Positions 37,191 through 46,671 of a DNA stretch of 64,000 nt are shown in pieces. The translations under genes and the position numbers were made by a program. Position 1 is the stretch's first letter. The number at the start of each line of letters is the position of its first letter. The stretch covers positions 19,792 through 83,791 of the forward strand of contig NZ_AQYB01000029.1 of the NCBI RefSeq assembly GCF_000377005.1, given 5' to 3'. The DNA comes from Streptococcus minor DSM 17118 (lineage in GTDB: Bacteria; Bacillota; Bacilli; Lactobacillales; Streptococcaceae). Below the pieces are notes generated by a model. That model worked only from the letters and a program-made list of their open reading frames with translations, was not told the origin of the DNA and made no database searches.

Positions 37191-37219
37191 GTAAAGGAGC
37201 CTAGCTCCTTTACTTGATT
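37191..37219 (+). terminator. Intercistronic hairpin between malX and malC
   Basis: A perfect 10-bp stem GTAAAGGAGC / GCTCCTTTAC (37191-37200, 37204-37213) with a 3-nt loop and only a short T-rich tail (TTGATTTT). It could be a leaky terminator or a stabilising 3' end for malX mRNA. Confidence 0.6.
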
Positions 37220-37322
37220 TTAATAGGGAACAGATAGGTATTCTCTACTAAAATTTTCATTTTTTCGGAAATCTTAGCAGTGGGTATCTATTTGTTTAAC
37301 GTTTTACCTTTGGGGGAGATAT

Positions 37323-38681
37323 ATGAATAACTCTAAATATTATGAAAAGGTATCCGTATTAGAGGCACTCAAAAAAGGTGGCATAGACATCAAGCTCTCT
37401 GCTCTTTTTATGGGATTTGCCAACCTTGCGAATAAGCAAATCATTAAAGGTATCCTTTTTCTTCTTTCCGAAATTCTTTTTCTCATTACTTTTGTTCTAC
37501 AGGTTATCCCAAGCATTTACGGCTTGATTACACTTGGAACACAAAAGGCAGGAGAGGTAGTTGATCCAGATACAGGGATTACCATCACAGTTTCTGGAGA
37601 TAATTCCTTCCTTTTCTTACTCTTTGGTTTGGCCGCACTCATTTTCTGTGGCGTGTTTGCTTATATTTATTGGTGCAATCTGAAGAGCGCACGCAATATT
37701 TATGTCATCAAGCAAGAAGGGCTGAAAGTGCCGAGCTTCAAAGAAGATATGGCGACCCTTTCAAATAGCCGTTTCCACATGACTATGATGTCAATCCCTC
37801 TCTTGGGAGTATTGACTTTTACCATACTTCCGTTGCTTCTAACTATTTGTTTAGCCTTTACCAATGCAGATAAAAACCATTTCCCACCAGGCAATCTTTT
37901 TGACTGGGTTGGCTTTGATAACTTTGGGAATATCATTACGGGTCGAATGGCCGGCAGTTTCTTCCCAATCTTGTCCTGGACTCTCATTTGGGCAGTATTT
38001 GCCACTGTGACCAACTTCTTCTTTGGTATTCTTCTGGCCCTTGTCATCAATACAAAAGGTTTGAAATTTAAGAAATTTTGGCGGACTATCTTTGTTATCA
38101 CTATCGCGGTGCCTCTCTTTATTTCGCTCTTGATTATGCGAAACCTTCTGCACCCAGATGGGCCACTGAACGAACTGTTGAAAAATTGGGGCTTGATTCA
38201 GCATTCACTGCCGTTTTTAACAGATCCAACTTGGGCCAAGTTTTCTATTATCTTTGTCAATATGTGGGTGGGGATTCCCTACACTATGCTGGTGTCCACC
38301 TCTATTATCATGAACTTACCACAAGAACAGCTAGAAGCAGCTGAAATTGATGGTGCTAGCAAATTCCAAGTTTTCAAGAGTATCACTTTCCCACAGATCC
38401 TCTTGATTATGACACCGACCCTGATTCAGCAGTTTATCGGTAACATCAATAACTTTAACGTTATCTATCTCCTGACAGGTGGTGGTCCTGTGAACCCCGA
38501 ATTCTACCAAGCGGGATCTACAGATCTTTTGGTAACATGGCTCTATAAATTGAGCTTTGAATCTAGCCGAGATTACAAATTGGCATCTGTTATCGGTATC
38601 TTGATTTTTGTGTTATCAGCAACTTTCAGTCTGATTGCCTATACAAGAACCAATTCGTATAAGGAAGGGGCTGTGAAATAA
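37323..38681 (+). CDS. malC: Maltodextrin ABC transporter permease MalC
   Basis: A 452-residue MalF-type permease with about eight transmembrane segments and the EAA loop EQLEAAEIDGASKFQVFKSI (about residues 338-357). The first ~130 residues hold extra segments usual for MalF homologues. It shares 1 bp with malD (TAATG). Confidence 0.94.
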   Translation: MNNSKYYEKVSVLEALKKGGIDIKLSALFMGFANLANKQIIKGILFLLSEILFLITFVLQVIPSIYGLITLGTQKAGEVVDPDTGITITVSGDNSFLFLLFGLAALIFCGVFAYIYWCNLKSARNIYVIKQEGLKVPSFKEDMATLSNSRFHMTMMSIPLLGVLTFTILPLLLTICLAFTNADKNHFPPGNLFDWVGFDNFGNIITGRMAGSFFPILSWTLIWAVFATVTNFFFGILLALVINTKGLKFKKFWRTIFVITIAVPLFISLLIMRNLLHPDGPLNELLKNWGLIQHSLPFLTDPTWAKFSIIFVNMWVGIPYTMLVSTSIIMNLPQEQLEAAEIDGASKFQVFKSITFPQILLIMTPTLIQQFIGNINNFNVIYLLTGGGPVNPEFYQAGSTDLLVTWLYKLSFESSRDYKLASVIGILIFVLSATFSLIAYTRTNSYKEGAVK

Positions 38682-39517
38682 TGAAATCAAAAAAACAAGT
38701 TAGATTAAGCCTTACTTATCTCCTTTTGACTGCGCTGTCTATTGCGTGGCTCTTTCCAGTTGCCTGGGTTATCTTGACATCATTCCGCGGTGAGGGGACG
38801 GCTTTTGTAGGCTATATCATTCCTAAAACCTTTACGTTAGAAAATTACATGAAGCTCTTTAATAATGAAGCGTTTCCATTTGCGAAGTGGTTCCTGAATA
38901 CGTTCATCGTTGCGGCAGCGACTTGTGTAGTGTCTACCTTTATCACGGTTGTTATGGCTTATTCACTCAGCCGTATCAAATTTAAATTCCGCAATGGATT
39001 TTTGAAATTGGCGCTCGTCCTCAATATGTTCCCTGGATTCATGTCTATGATTGCCATTTACTACATCTTGAAGGCGCTCAACTTAACACAAACTCTCTTT
39101 GCTTTGGTTTTAGTGTACTCAGCAGGAGCAGCGCTTGGTTTCTATATTGCCAAGGGATTCTTCGATACGATTCCTTACTCACTGGACGAATCAGCTATGA
39201 TTGACGGTGCGACTCGTAAGGATATCTTCTTTAAAATTACGTTGCCATTGTCAAAACCCATCATCGTTTATACAGCTCTTACAGCTTTTATCGGACCATG
39301 GATGGACTTCATTTTTGCCAAGGTTATCCTCGGAGATGCGACAGATAAGTACACAGTCGCTATCGGTCTCTTCTCTATGCTAGCTCAAGACCGGATTAAT
39401 GTTTGGTTCAAGTCTTTTGCAGCTGGCTCCGTTCTCATCGCTATTCCGATTACCCTTCTCTTCATGTATATGCAAAAATACTATGTTGAAGGCATCACTA
39501 GCGGTTCTGTAAAATAA
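38681..39517 (+). CDS. malD: Maltodextrin ABC transporter permease MalD
   Basis: A 278-residue MalG-type permease with six segments and the EAA loop SLDESAMIDGATRKDIFFKI. It is the partner of MalC. No ATPase gene is present, as in other streptococci, where a shared sugar ATPase encoded elsewhere (MsmK type) energises this transporter; that is inference from the family. Confidence 0.94.
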   Translation: MKSKKQVRLSLTYLLLTALSIAWLFPVAWVILTSFRGEGTAFVGYIIPKTFTLENYMKLFNNEAFPFAKWFLNTFIVAAATCVVSTFITVVMAYSLSRIKFKFRNGFLKLALVLNMFPGFMSMIAIYYILKALNLTQTLFALVLVYSAGAALGFYIAKGFFDTIPYSLDESAMIDGATRKDIFFKITLPLSKPIIVYTALTAFIGPWMDFIFAKVILGDATDKYTVAIGLFSMLAQDRINVWFKSFAAGSVLIAIPITLLFMYMQKYYVEGITSGSVK

Positions 39518-39740
39518 TCTACTGTCTCATTCCAAAAGACATGCATTATTTCTCATCTATATTCCAGAAATGATGTGTTGTTTAGCATGAGGTAGTGCCA
39601 TGATAGATAGACCTGTTCCTTTCTTACAAATGAAAGTTTCAATACTTTTGATGTGTCAGAATAACGGGTCTTTTCTATACTTTTATGAAAGAATTTTGTA
39701 GGAAATATCGAGCATATCAAGAAAATAAAAAAAATAATTC
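39518..39740. other. Intergenic region malD-malQ
   Basis: About 310 bp lie between malD and malQ; this left part has no convincing gene. An inverted repeat ATCAAGAA ... TTCTTGAT (39715-39722 and 39737-39744), with an A-rich 14-nt spacer, may act as a weak terminator and overlaps the -35 box of the next promoter. Nothing else was recognised. Confidence 0.45.
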
Positions 39741-39793
39741 TTGATTTTTCAGATAAGTCAATGTATAATAGACGCAACGCAAACGTTTGCGTT
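39741..39793 (+). promoter_or_regulatory. malQ promoter and perfect MalR operator
   Basis: TTGATT (39741-39746), 17-bp spacer, TATAAT (39764-39769), followed at the start site by the 18-bp perfect palindrome AACGCAAACGTTTGCGTT (39776-39793). This matches the MalR operator known upstream of malM in pneumococcus (GCAAACGTTTGC core). Confidence 0.82.
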
Positions 39794-39827
39794 TGTTATT
39801 TTGAAAATAAAAACAGAGGAAAATAAC

Positions 39828-41345
39828 ATGAAAGAACGTCAAAGTGGAATTCTTCTACATATTTCATCTCTTCCAGGGAGATTTGGAATTGGTTCACTTG
39901 GTCAGTCAGCCTATGAATTCGTAGACTTCCTAGTCCGCACCAAGCAGCGTTACTGGCAAATCTTGCCACTTGGAACAACGAGTTATGGGGATTCTCCTTA
40001 CCAGTCATTCTCAGCTTTTGCAGGAAATACGCATTTTATTGATTTTGACCTGTTAGTGGAGAACGGTTGGCTAACTGTTGAAGATTTAGAAGGAGTCGAC
40101 TTTGGTAGTCAACCTACCGAAGTAGATTATGCAAAGGTTTTCGTTGGACGTCGGCCGATTTTAGAAAAAGCTGTTGCCAACGTGAAAGCCAAAGGCTTAC
40201 CAGAGAGTTACTATCGCTTTGTGGAGGAGAACGCCTTCTGGTTGCATACATTTGCGGAGTATATGGCTATCAAGGAATCTTTTGGTCTCAAGTCTTGGAC
40301 AGAATGGGATGACGAGAGTATCCGTTTACGCCGTCCAGAAGCTTTGGAGTCTTACCGTCAGCGCTTAGCAGACCAAATGGACTTCCATCGTGTGACTCAA
40401 TACTTCTTCTTTGAGCAGTGGCATCGTTTAAAAAATTATGCCAATGAACACGGGATTGAGATTGTTGGTGATATGCCGATTTATATCGCAGCTGATTCAG
40501 CAGATATGTGGGCCAACCCTCACTTCTTCAAGACAGATGATCAGGGCCAACCAACAGTGATAGCTGGATGTCCGCCTGATGATTTCTCAGCTATTGGCCA
40601 GCTTTGGGGCAACCCAATTTATGATTGGGATGCTATGAAGGCGGATGGATTTACATGGTGGATTGCTCGTTTGCGCGAGAGCTTCAAGCTCTATAATATG
40701 GTCCGTATCGACCACTTCATTGGCTTTGCTTCTTTCTGGGAAATACCAGCTGGAGAAGAAACAGCTGTCAATGGCTATCGAGTAGAGGCACCTGGTTTTG
40801 AACTTTTTGATACAATCAAAACAGCTCTAGGGGACCTCAATATTATTGCTGAAGATTTGGGGTCAGTCACTGACAAGGTGATTCAACTACGGGACACAAC
40901 TGGTTTTCCAGGTATGAAAGTTCTGCAGTTTGCTTTTGATCCTAATGGAGACAGCATTGAACTTCCTCATAATCATACCAACAATGTAGTAGCTTACACA
41001 GGTACACATGATAACCACACCATTAAAGGTTGGTATGAGCAAGAAATGGGAGAAGGAGCGCGTGAATTTTTAGATATCTATAGCAATCGCAAGCCAGATG
41101 AATCCATCAATCATGCCATGCTTCGTCTACTCTTTTCATCAGTAGCTTTCATGGCTATTGCAACCATGCAAGACCTGCTTGAACTGGGAAATGATGCGCG
41201 AATGAACCTACCCAATACAGTTGGTGGTAACTGGACATGGCGAATGACCAAAGAACAACTAAACTCTCAAGTGGAGGCGAATCTACTAGAGTTGACGACA
41301 ACTTATCGTCGCACCAATAAAAAACTAGTAGAGAAGAATCACTAG
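39828..41345 (+). CDS. malQ: 4-alpha-glucanotransferase (amylomaltase; MalM in pneumococcus)
   Basis: A 505-residue GH77 enzyme: N-terminal GILLHISSLPGRFGIGSLG, then RIDHFIGF (nucleophile region), IAEDLGSVT (acid Glu) and YTGTHDNHT. It transfers glucan chains between maltodextrins, releasing glucose and making longer substrates for MalP. Start at 39828 is chosen with GAGGAAA upstream; the open frame extends 29 codons back through the promoter and operator. It is followed by malP after 30 bp. Confidence 0.95.
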   Translation: MKERQSGILLHISSLPGRFGIGSLGQSAYEFVDFLVRTKQRYWQILPLGTTSYGDSPYQSFSAFAGNTHFIDFDLLVENGWLTVEDLEGVDFGSQPTEVDYAKVFVGRRPILEKAVANVKAKGLPESYYRFVEENAFWLHTFAEYMAIKESFGLKSWTEWDDESIRLRRPEALESYRQRLADQMDFHRVTQYFFFEQWHRLKNYANEHGIEIVGDMPIYIAADSADMWANPHFFKTDDQGQPTVIAGCPPDDFSAIGQLWGNPIYDWDAMKADGFTWWIARLRESFKLYNMVRIDHFIGFASFWEIPAGEETAVNGYRVEAPGFELFDTIKTALGDLNIIAEDLGSVTDKVIQLRDTTGFPGMKVLQFAFDPNGDSIELPHNHTNNVVAYTGTHDNHTIKGWYEQEMGEGAREFLDIYSNRKPDESINHAMLRLLFSSVAFMAIATMQDLLELGNDARMNLPNTVGGNWTWRMTKEQLNSQVEANLLELTTTYRRTNKKLVEKNH

Positions 41346-41375
41346 TAAAAATTAGAAAGTGAGTACAACCAAACG

Positions 41376-43634
41376 ATGATTGATTTACAAACCTTTGTGG
41401 AAACTAAGTATGGAAAGACCATTCAAGAGTCTAGCAATGAAGAACTTTACTATGCTCTCTTGGAGTTGAGCAAAGAGGCTAGCAGTGCCAAACCAACCAA
41501 TGCTAGCAAGAAAAAAGTTTACTACATTTCTGCCGAATTTTTAATCGGAAAACTCTTATCCAATAACCTTATCAACTTGGGTCTCTATGAAGAGGTGAAG
41601 ACACAACTAGCAGAGGCTGGTAAGGACTTGATTGAAATTGAAAGTATGGAGATGGAGCCGTCACTTGGTAATGGTGGCTTGGGGCGCCTAGCAGCCTGTT
41701 TCCTAGATTCTATTGCAACCTTGGGCCTTAACGGAGATGGTGTTGGTTTGAACTACCACTTTGGTCTCTTCAAGCAGGTCTTTCGTGATAATCAGCAATT
41801 CACAGAGCCAAATGATTGGATTACAGATGAGAGCTGGTTGAATCGCTCTAGTAAAACCTATCAAGTGCCTTTTGCCAACTTTAACCTAACATCAACTCTT
41901 TACGATATTGATGTTCCTGGTTACAAGACAGAGACCAAAAATCGTTTGCGTTTATTCGACTTGGACTCGGTAGATGCTAGCATCATCAAAGATGGCATTG
42001 ATTTTGACAAGGCTGACATCTTGAAAAACTTGACACTCTTCCTGTATCCAGATGATTCAGACCGTCAAGGGGAGTTGCTCCGTATTTTCCAACAATACTT
42101 TATGGTATCCAATGCAGCTCAACTGATTTTGGATGAAGCTCTTGCAAAGGGAAGCAACCTTCATGATTTGGCAGACTATGCAGTCATCCAAATCAATGAT
42201 ACCCATCCATCTCTTGTGATTCCAGAAATGATCCGTCTGTTGACTGAGCGTGGTATTGACTTTGATGAGGCTGTTACCATCGTCAAGTCTATGATGGCCT
42301 ATACGAACCATACGATTCTGGCAGAAGCTTTGGAAAAATGGCCATTAGACTTCTTGGAAGAAGTGGTGCCACATCTAGTTCCTATTATCAAAGAGTTGGA
42401 TCGTCGTATCAAAGAAACAGTCACAGATAGCACGACATATATCATCGATGAGTCAGGTCGTGTTCATATGGCTCACATGGATATCCACTATGGTTACTCA
42501 GTCAATGGGGTGGCTGCTCTACACACTGATATTCTGAAATCATCTGAGTTGAAGGCATTTTACGACCTTTACCCAGAAAAGTTCAACAATAAGACAAATG
42601 GGATTACCTTCCGTCGTTGGCTTATGCACTGTAACCCACGTTTGGCTCGTTTCTTGGATGAGATTTTAGGCCATGGTTACCATCATGATGCAGCGGAATT
42701 GGAAACATTGCTGGATGTTAAAGAAAGCACCCTTGTAAAGAAAGAATTGGAAAAAATCAAGACCCATAACAAGCGTAAACTGCAACGTTATTTGCAGGCC
42801 CATCAAGGTGTTACGGTCAATCCAGATTCGATCTTTGACATCCAAATCAAGCGTATGCACGAATACAAACGGCAACAAATGAACGCCCTCTATGTCATCC
42901 ATAAGTATTTGGATATCAAGGCCGGTAATATCCCTGCTCGTCCATTGACCGTCTTCTTTGGTGGTAAAGCAGCTCCTGCGTACACCATTGCTCAAGATAT
43001 TATTCACCTGATTCTCTGCTTATCAGAATTGATTGCCAAGGACCCAGAAGTTAGTCCGCACTTGCAAGTCGTGATGGTGGAAAACTACAATGTAACCGCA
43101 GCTAGCTTCCTCATCCCAGCTGCAGATATTTCCGAGCAAATCTCTCTGGCTTCTAAGGAAGCATCTGGTACCGGCAACATGAAGTTCATGCTCAATGGTG
43201 CCTTAACTCTTGGTACAGAAGATGGTGCCAATGTAGAAATTCATGAATTGGTTGGCGATGAAAATATTTATGTCTTTGGTAAAGACAGCCAAACAGTTAT
43301 TGATCTTTATGCAAACAATGGCTATGTAGCTCGTGATTTCTACGAGAAAGCAGCGATCAAGCCTTTGGTAGATTTCATTGTGAGCGAGGAGTTAATGGCT
43401 CTTGGAAACCCAGAACGACTAGGACGCTTGCATAATGAGCTCATTGTTAAAGACTGGTTCATGACACTTCTGGACTTGGAAGACTATATCGTGGTGAAAG
43501 AAAAAATGTTGGCAGACTACGAAGATCGCTCTCGCTGGTTGGACAAAGTTATCGTCAATATTGCTAAGGCTGGATTCTTTTCTAGTGACCGCACTATCGC
43601 TCAATATAACGAGGATATTTGGAAATTATCTTAA
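41376..43634 (+). CDS. malP: Maltodextrin (glycogen) phosphorylase MalP
   Basis: A 752-residue phosphorylase with [14 protein letters not shown] near residue 95, RMHEYKRQ near 490 and the pyridoxal phosphate-binding [20 protein letters not shown] at about 595. It phosphorolyses maltodextrins to glucose-1-phosphate. The neighbour malQ completes the pathway. Ends before a clear terminator. Confidence 0.96.
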   Translation: MIDLQTFVETKYGKTIQESSNEELYYALLELSKEASSAKPTNASKKKVYYISAEFLIGKLLSNNLINLGLYEEVKTQLAEAGKDLIEIESMEMEPSLGNGGLGRLAACFLDSIATLGLNGDGVGLNYHFGLFKQVFRDNQQFTEPNDWITDESWLNRSSKTYQVPFANFNLTSTLYDIDVPGYKTETKNRLRLFDLDSVDASIIKDGIDFDKADILKNLTLFLYPDDSDRQGELLRIFQQYFMVSNAAQLILDEALAKGSNLHDLADYAVIQINDTHPSLVIPEMIRLLTERGIDFDEAVTIVKSMMAYTNHTILAEALEKWPLDFLEEVVPHLVPIIKELDRRIKETVTDSTTYIIDESGRVHMAHMDIHYGYSVNGVAALHTDILKSSELKAFYDLYPEKFNNKTNGITFRRWLMHCNPRLARFLDEILGHGYHHDAAELETLLDVKESTLVKKELEKIKTHNKRKLQRYLQAHQGVTVNPDSIFDIQIKRMHEYKRQQMNALYVIHKYLDIKAGNIPARPLTVFFGGKAAPAYTIAQDIIHLILCLSELIAKDPEVSPHLQVVMVENYNVTAASFLIPAADISEQISLASKEASGTGNMKFMLNGALTLGTEDGANVEIHELVGDENIYVFGKDSQTVIDLYANNGYVARDFYEKAAIKPLVDFIVSEELMALGNPERLGRLHNELIVKDWFMTLLDLEDYIVVKEKMLADYEDRSRWLDKVIVNIAKAGFFSSDRTIAQYNEDIWKLS

Positions 43635-43652
43635 TCAACCATATATAAATGA

Positions 43653-43682
43653 GAAAATCAGTTTCGGCTGGTTTTCTTTTTT
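43653..43682 (+). terminator. Intrinsic terminator after malP
   Basis: GAAAATCAG / CTGGTTTTC (43653-43661, 43668-43676) with a 6-nt loop and a T run. Confidence 0.82.
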
Positions 43683-43732
43683 GAAAATCGTTTTCAATTT
43701 TCATTGACAAATGGAAGTGTAAAGGATATAAT
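43681..43732 (+). promoter_or_regulatory. Promoter with upstream palindrome
   Basis: TTGACA (43704-43709), 17-bp spacer, TATAAT (43727-43732). Upstream is a perfect 7-bp inverted repeat, TTGAAAA-TCG-TTTTCAA (43681-43697), resembling but not matching a cre site. Confidence 0.65.
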
Positions 43733-43765
43733 TGTATCAACAAACTAATACAAAAGGAGATTTGT

Positions 43766-44287
43766 ATGAAAAGACCAATTCACCTCTACATTCTTGTTGC
43801 TCTATCTACCATTGCTAGTGTACTAAGGATTCAATCAACTTTCTTTACGACCTTCGACGAAGCTCAGTATCGTGCCCTCTTTGAGGGTGCTGAGATAGAA
43901 GGTGTGGACAATTTGGTTGCGATGGCTAAGGCCGGTGCAGCTTTTTCGACTAACATTATCAATAAGGTATTGACAATCTTATTGGTGCTCTTGCTTGTTG
44001 CTACGATTGTTTTCCTTTTCAAAAAAGCCAACGAGCGTGCCTCCTACACCTATATTGCCTATCTTTTTGGAACCTTGATATACTTCACTTACTCTTATAT
44101 CGGAGGACTTCAAGTTTCAAAAAACTTTGAAACCGCAGAATTACATCAATTAACAAAGTCAGGTGCTCTAGTAGGTTACGGTATTAACATTGCCCTTTTT
44201 GCCCTCTACTTTGGTTTGACAGTCTTTTTCCTTCTGAGAAAACCAAAAGAAACGCCAAATATGGGTCAAACCTCTACTGATATTTAA
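43766..44287 (+). CDS. Four-segment membrane protein, unknown
   Basis: A 173-residue protein with hydrophobic segments at about 7-24, 67-85, 93-113 and 135-157 and a charged C-terminal tail. I do not recognise a named family. It has its own promoter (TTGACA/TATAAT) and terminator and an AAAAGGAG ribosome site, so it is expressed independently. Confidence 0.75.
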   Translation: MKRPIHLYILVALSTIASVLRIQSTFFTTFDEAQYRALFEGAEIEGVDNLVAMAKAGAAFSTNIINKVLTILLVLLLVATIVFLFKKANERASYTYIAYLFGTLIYFTYSYIGGLQVSKNFETAELHQLTKSGALVGYGINIALFALYFGLTVFFLLRKPKETPNMGQTSTDI

Positions 44288-44313
44288 CCAAGAGTAAAAA
44301 CAGAGCAAATGAT

Positions 44314-44360
44314 AAAAGGCTGGCAACTCTATTCTTAGGAATAGGGCTGTCAGCCTTTTT
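44314..44360 (+). terminator. Long intrinsic terminator
   Basis: AAAAGGCTG...CAGCCTTTTT with an inner stem CTATTCT/GGAATAG, followed by T-rich sequence, at the convergent end with argS. Confidence 0.8.
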
Positions 44361-44419
44361 ATTTTATTATAGTAGTTTTCAATTATTGAAACATTGATTT
44401 CGCTATGTTTGAGCTCTTC

Positions 44420-46108
44420 TTACATCTTTTCTGGAGCATCGACGCCGAGAAGTCGGAGTGCTTCTTTGAGGACGATACCCGTTGCGTAAGCCAAAGCCAA
44501 GCGGCTGTCTCGTTCAGGACTATCATCTAGGATGCGAGTGTGAGCGTAATACTTGTTGAAAGATTGGGCAAGAAGGATAGCAAATTTGGCCACAATAGAT
44601 GGGTCAAATTTATCAGCAGCCCGTTGGATAGTGGCTGGGAAGTCTTGGAGAAGTTTGATGATTTCCCAACTTTCAGCATCATGAAGAGTATAGCCTGCAT
44701 CGCTAGTCGGCACGAATTGTGCTTTGCGCAAGATGGATTGGATACGCGCATAAGCGTATTGAACGTAAGGTCCAGTTTCTCCTTCAAAGGATACCATAGC
44801 TTCTAAGTCAAAGTCATAGCCGTTGTCACGGTCAGATTTGAGGTCATAGAATTTAACCGCACCCACACCAACAGAGTGAGCTACAGCTTCCTTGTTTTCA
44901 AGATCTGGGTTTTTAGCTTCGATTTGTGTTAGAGCTCTTGCTTCAGCTTCGTCTAAGGTTGGTTCTAGACGGATAATGTTACCTTTACGGGTAGACAGCT
45001 TTTTCTTGTTTTTGGTAACAAGTCCAAAGCTGACATGAATCATATCGTCTGACCAGTCGAAGCCCATTTCCTTCAAGACAGCTTTGAGCTGTTTGAAGTG
45101 GTGGGATTGTTCTTGACCGACTACGTAGATATTTTTAGCAAAGTTAAAAGTACGGTGGCGGTACATAGCAGTAGCCATATCACGGGTAATATAGAGGGTA
45201 GCTCCATCTGATTTTTTGATTAAAGCTGGTGGCAAGTTATATTTTTCAAGGTCCACAATTTGAGCACCTTTGGATTCTTTCAAGAGATGCTTGTCTTCCA
45301 AGATTTGGATACCTTCATCCATCTTGTCATTGTAAAAGGCTTCACCATGGAAGTAGTCAAAAGAAACATCTAGTTTATCGTAAATACGGTTAAACTCAAT
45401 CAAGCTTTCATCGCGGAACCATTGCCATAGTTCCCAAGCTTCCTTGTCGCCATCTTCCAATCTCTTGAACCATTGGCGGGCTTGTTCATCCAGCTCAGGA
45501 TTTTCATCTGCTTCGGCATTGATACGAACATAGAGCTTGAGGAGTTCATCGATAGGATTGGCTTCGATGGTTTCTTTATCTCCCCAAAGTTTGTAGGCAA
45601 CAATCAGCATACCAAACTGCTTGCCCCAGTCTCCCAAGTGATTGATACGGATAGAATTGTAACCGAGCTTAGAGTAAATGTGACCGAGTGCATCTGCAAT
45701 AACGGTAGAGCGCAAATGACCGACCGAGAAAGGTTTTGCAATGTTTGGACTGGACATGTCGAGAGTGACATTTTGTCCGTGACCAATATCTTGTTGGCCA
45801 TAAGCCGCTTTTTCTGCGATGATGGTTTTTAAGATGTGGTTGGAGATAGCCGTCTTATCCAGAAAGAAGTTGATATAAGGACCAGTTGCTACGACTTTCT
45901 CAAAGCCATCAGTATTCACCTTTTCAGCGATGTCGCTCGCAATGGCTTGAGGAGCCTTGCGTTCTATCTTGGCCAATGAAAAAGCTGGAAAAGCAATGTC
46001 TCCCATCTCAGATGACTTTGGTTTTTCTAGGAGAGCGAAGATTTGGTCTGCTTCTAAACTTGGAATAACAGCAGCCAACCGTTCTGCAACGAGTGTTTTG
46101 TGATTCAT
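44420..46108 (-). CDS. argS: Arginyl-tRNA synthetase
   Basis: A 562-residue class I synthetase. The HIGH-like motif is in [16 protein letters not shown] (about residues 119-134) and the KMSKS-like motif in [14 protein letters not shown] precedes the ATG on the minus strand. It charges tRNA-Arg and is divergent from argR, a common streptococcal arrangement. Confidence 0.97.
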   Translation of the reverse strand: MNHKTLVAERLAAVIPSLEADQIFALLEKPKSSEMGDIAFPAFSLAKIERKAPQAIASDIAEKVNTDGFEKVVATGPYINFFLDKTAISNHILKTIIAEKAAYGQQDIGHGQNVTLDMSSPNIAKPFSVGHLRSTVIADALGHIYSKLGYNSIRINHLGDWGKQFGMLIVAYKLWGDKETIEANPIDELLKLYVRINAEADENPELDEQARQWFKRLEDGDKEAWELWQWFRDESLIEFNRIYDKLDVSFDYFHGEAFYNDKMDEGIQILEDKHLLKESKGAQIVDLEKYNLPPALIKKSDGATLYITRDMATAMYRHRTFNFAKNIYVVGQEQSHHFKQLKAVLKEMGFDWSDDMIHVSFGLVTKNKKKLSTRKGNIIRLEPTLDEAEARALTQIEAKNPDLENKEAVAHSVGVGAVKFYDLKSDRDNGYDFDLEAMVSFEGETGPYVQYAYARIQSILRKAQFVPTSDAGYTLHDAESWEIIKLLQDFPATIQRAADKFDPSIVAKFAILLAQSFNKYYAHTRILDDSPERDSRLALAYATGIVLKEALRLLGVDAPEKM

Positions 46109-46181
46109 AGGGTAACCTCCAGATTTCTTAATTCTATTCTACCACAAATTAATGACAAAAAATGGAAAAAACTCCAAAATT

Positions 46182-46205
46182 TGGTATACTATTGATAATT
46201 ATACA
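46182..46205 (+). promoter_or_regulatory. argR promoter and putative ARG box
   Basis: Extended -10 TGGTATACT (46182-46190), followed by TTGATAATTATACA (46192-46205), a near-palindrome of the TGTATAATTATACA type found in ArgR sites (12 of 14 positions symmetric). Autoregulation is likely. On the other strand argS has the extended -10 TGGTAGAAT (46144-46136). Confidence 0.55.
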
Positions 46206-46219
46206 TTACGAGGTGAAAG

Positions 46220-46663
46220 ATGAATAAAGCAGGAAGACAAGACTTTATCAAGAACATGGTTAGGGAAGAAAGGATTGGTCGTCAGGCAGATATTCAGGCA
46301 ATTTTAGAAAAAAATGGTATCTTCGTGACTCAGACGACCCTCTCTCGTGATTTACGAGAGATTGGACTGGTTAAGGTCTATGAAAATGGAAAATCTTTTT
46401 ATGCGATTACAGAGGACGAGACAGAGCGTTCCTTTACTCAACTTCTGGCAGACTATGCCTATAAGGTAGAGAGAGCCAGTTTTATTTTGGTATTGCATTC
46501 GGATTTAGGAGAGGCAGCTCTTATGGCCAATATCATTGATGCCGAAAAACCAGATACCATCTTAGGAACAGTTGCTGGAGCCGATACTTTATTGGTTATT
46601 TGCCGAGATGAAGCGGCTGCTAAGCAAGTTGAGGAAGAAATCGCCCTCTTTTTAGAAGAATAG
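46220..46663 (+). CDS. argR: Arginine repressor ArgR
   Basis: A 147-residue ArgR: winged HTH N-terminal domain (about 1-65, with [17 protein letters not shown]) and a C-terminal oligomerisation/arginine-binding domain ([15 protein letters not shown]). It represses arginine biosynthesis and controls catabolism. It ends 8 bp before mutS. Streptococci have several ArgR-type proteins; this is the one next to argS. Confidence 0.93.
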   Translation: MNKAGRQDFIKNMVREERIGRQADIQAILEKNGIFVTQTTLSRDLREIGLVKVYENGKSFYAITEDETERSFTQLLADYAYKVERASFILVLHSDLGEAALMANIIDAEKPDTILGTVAGADTLLVICRDEAAAKQVEEEIALFLEE

Positions 46664-46671
46664 GACAGTTC

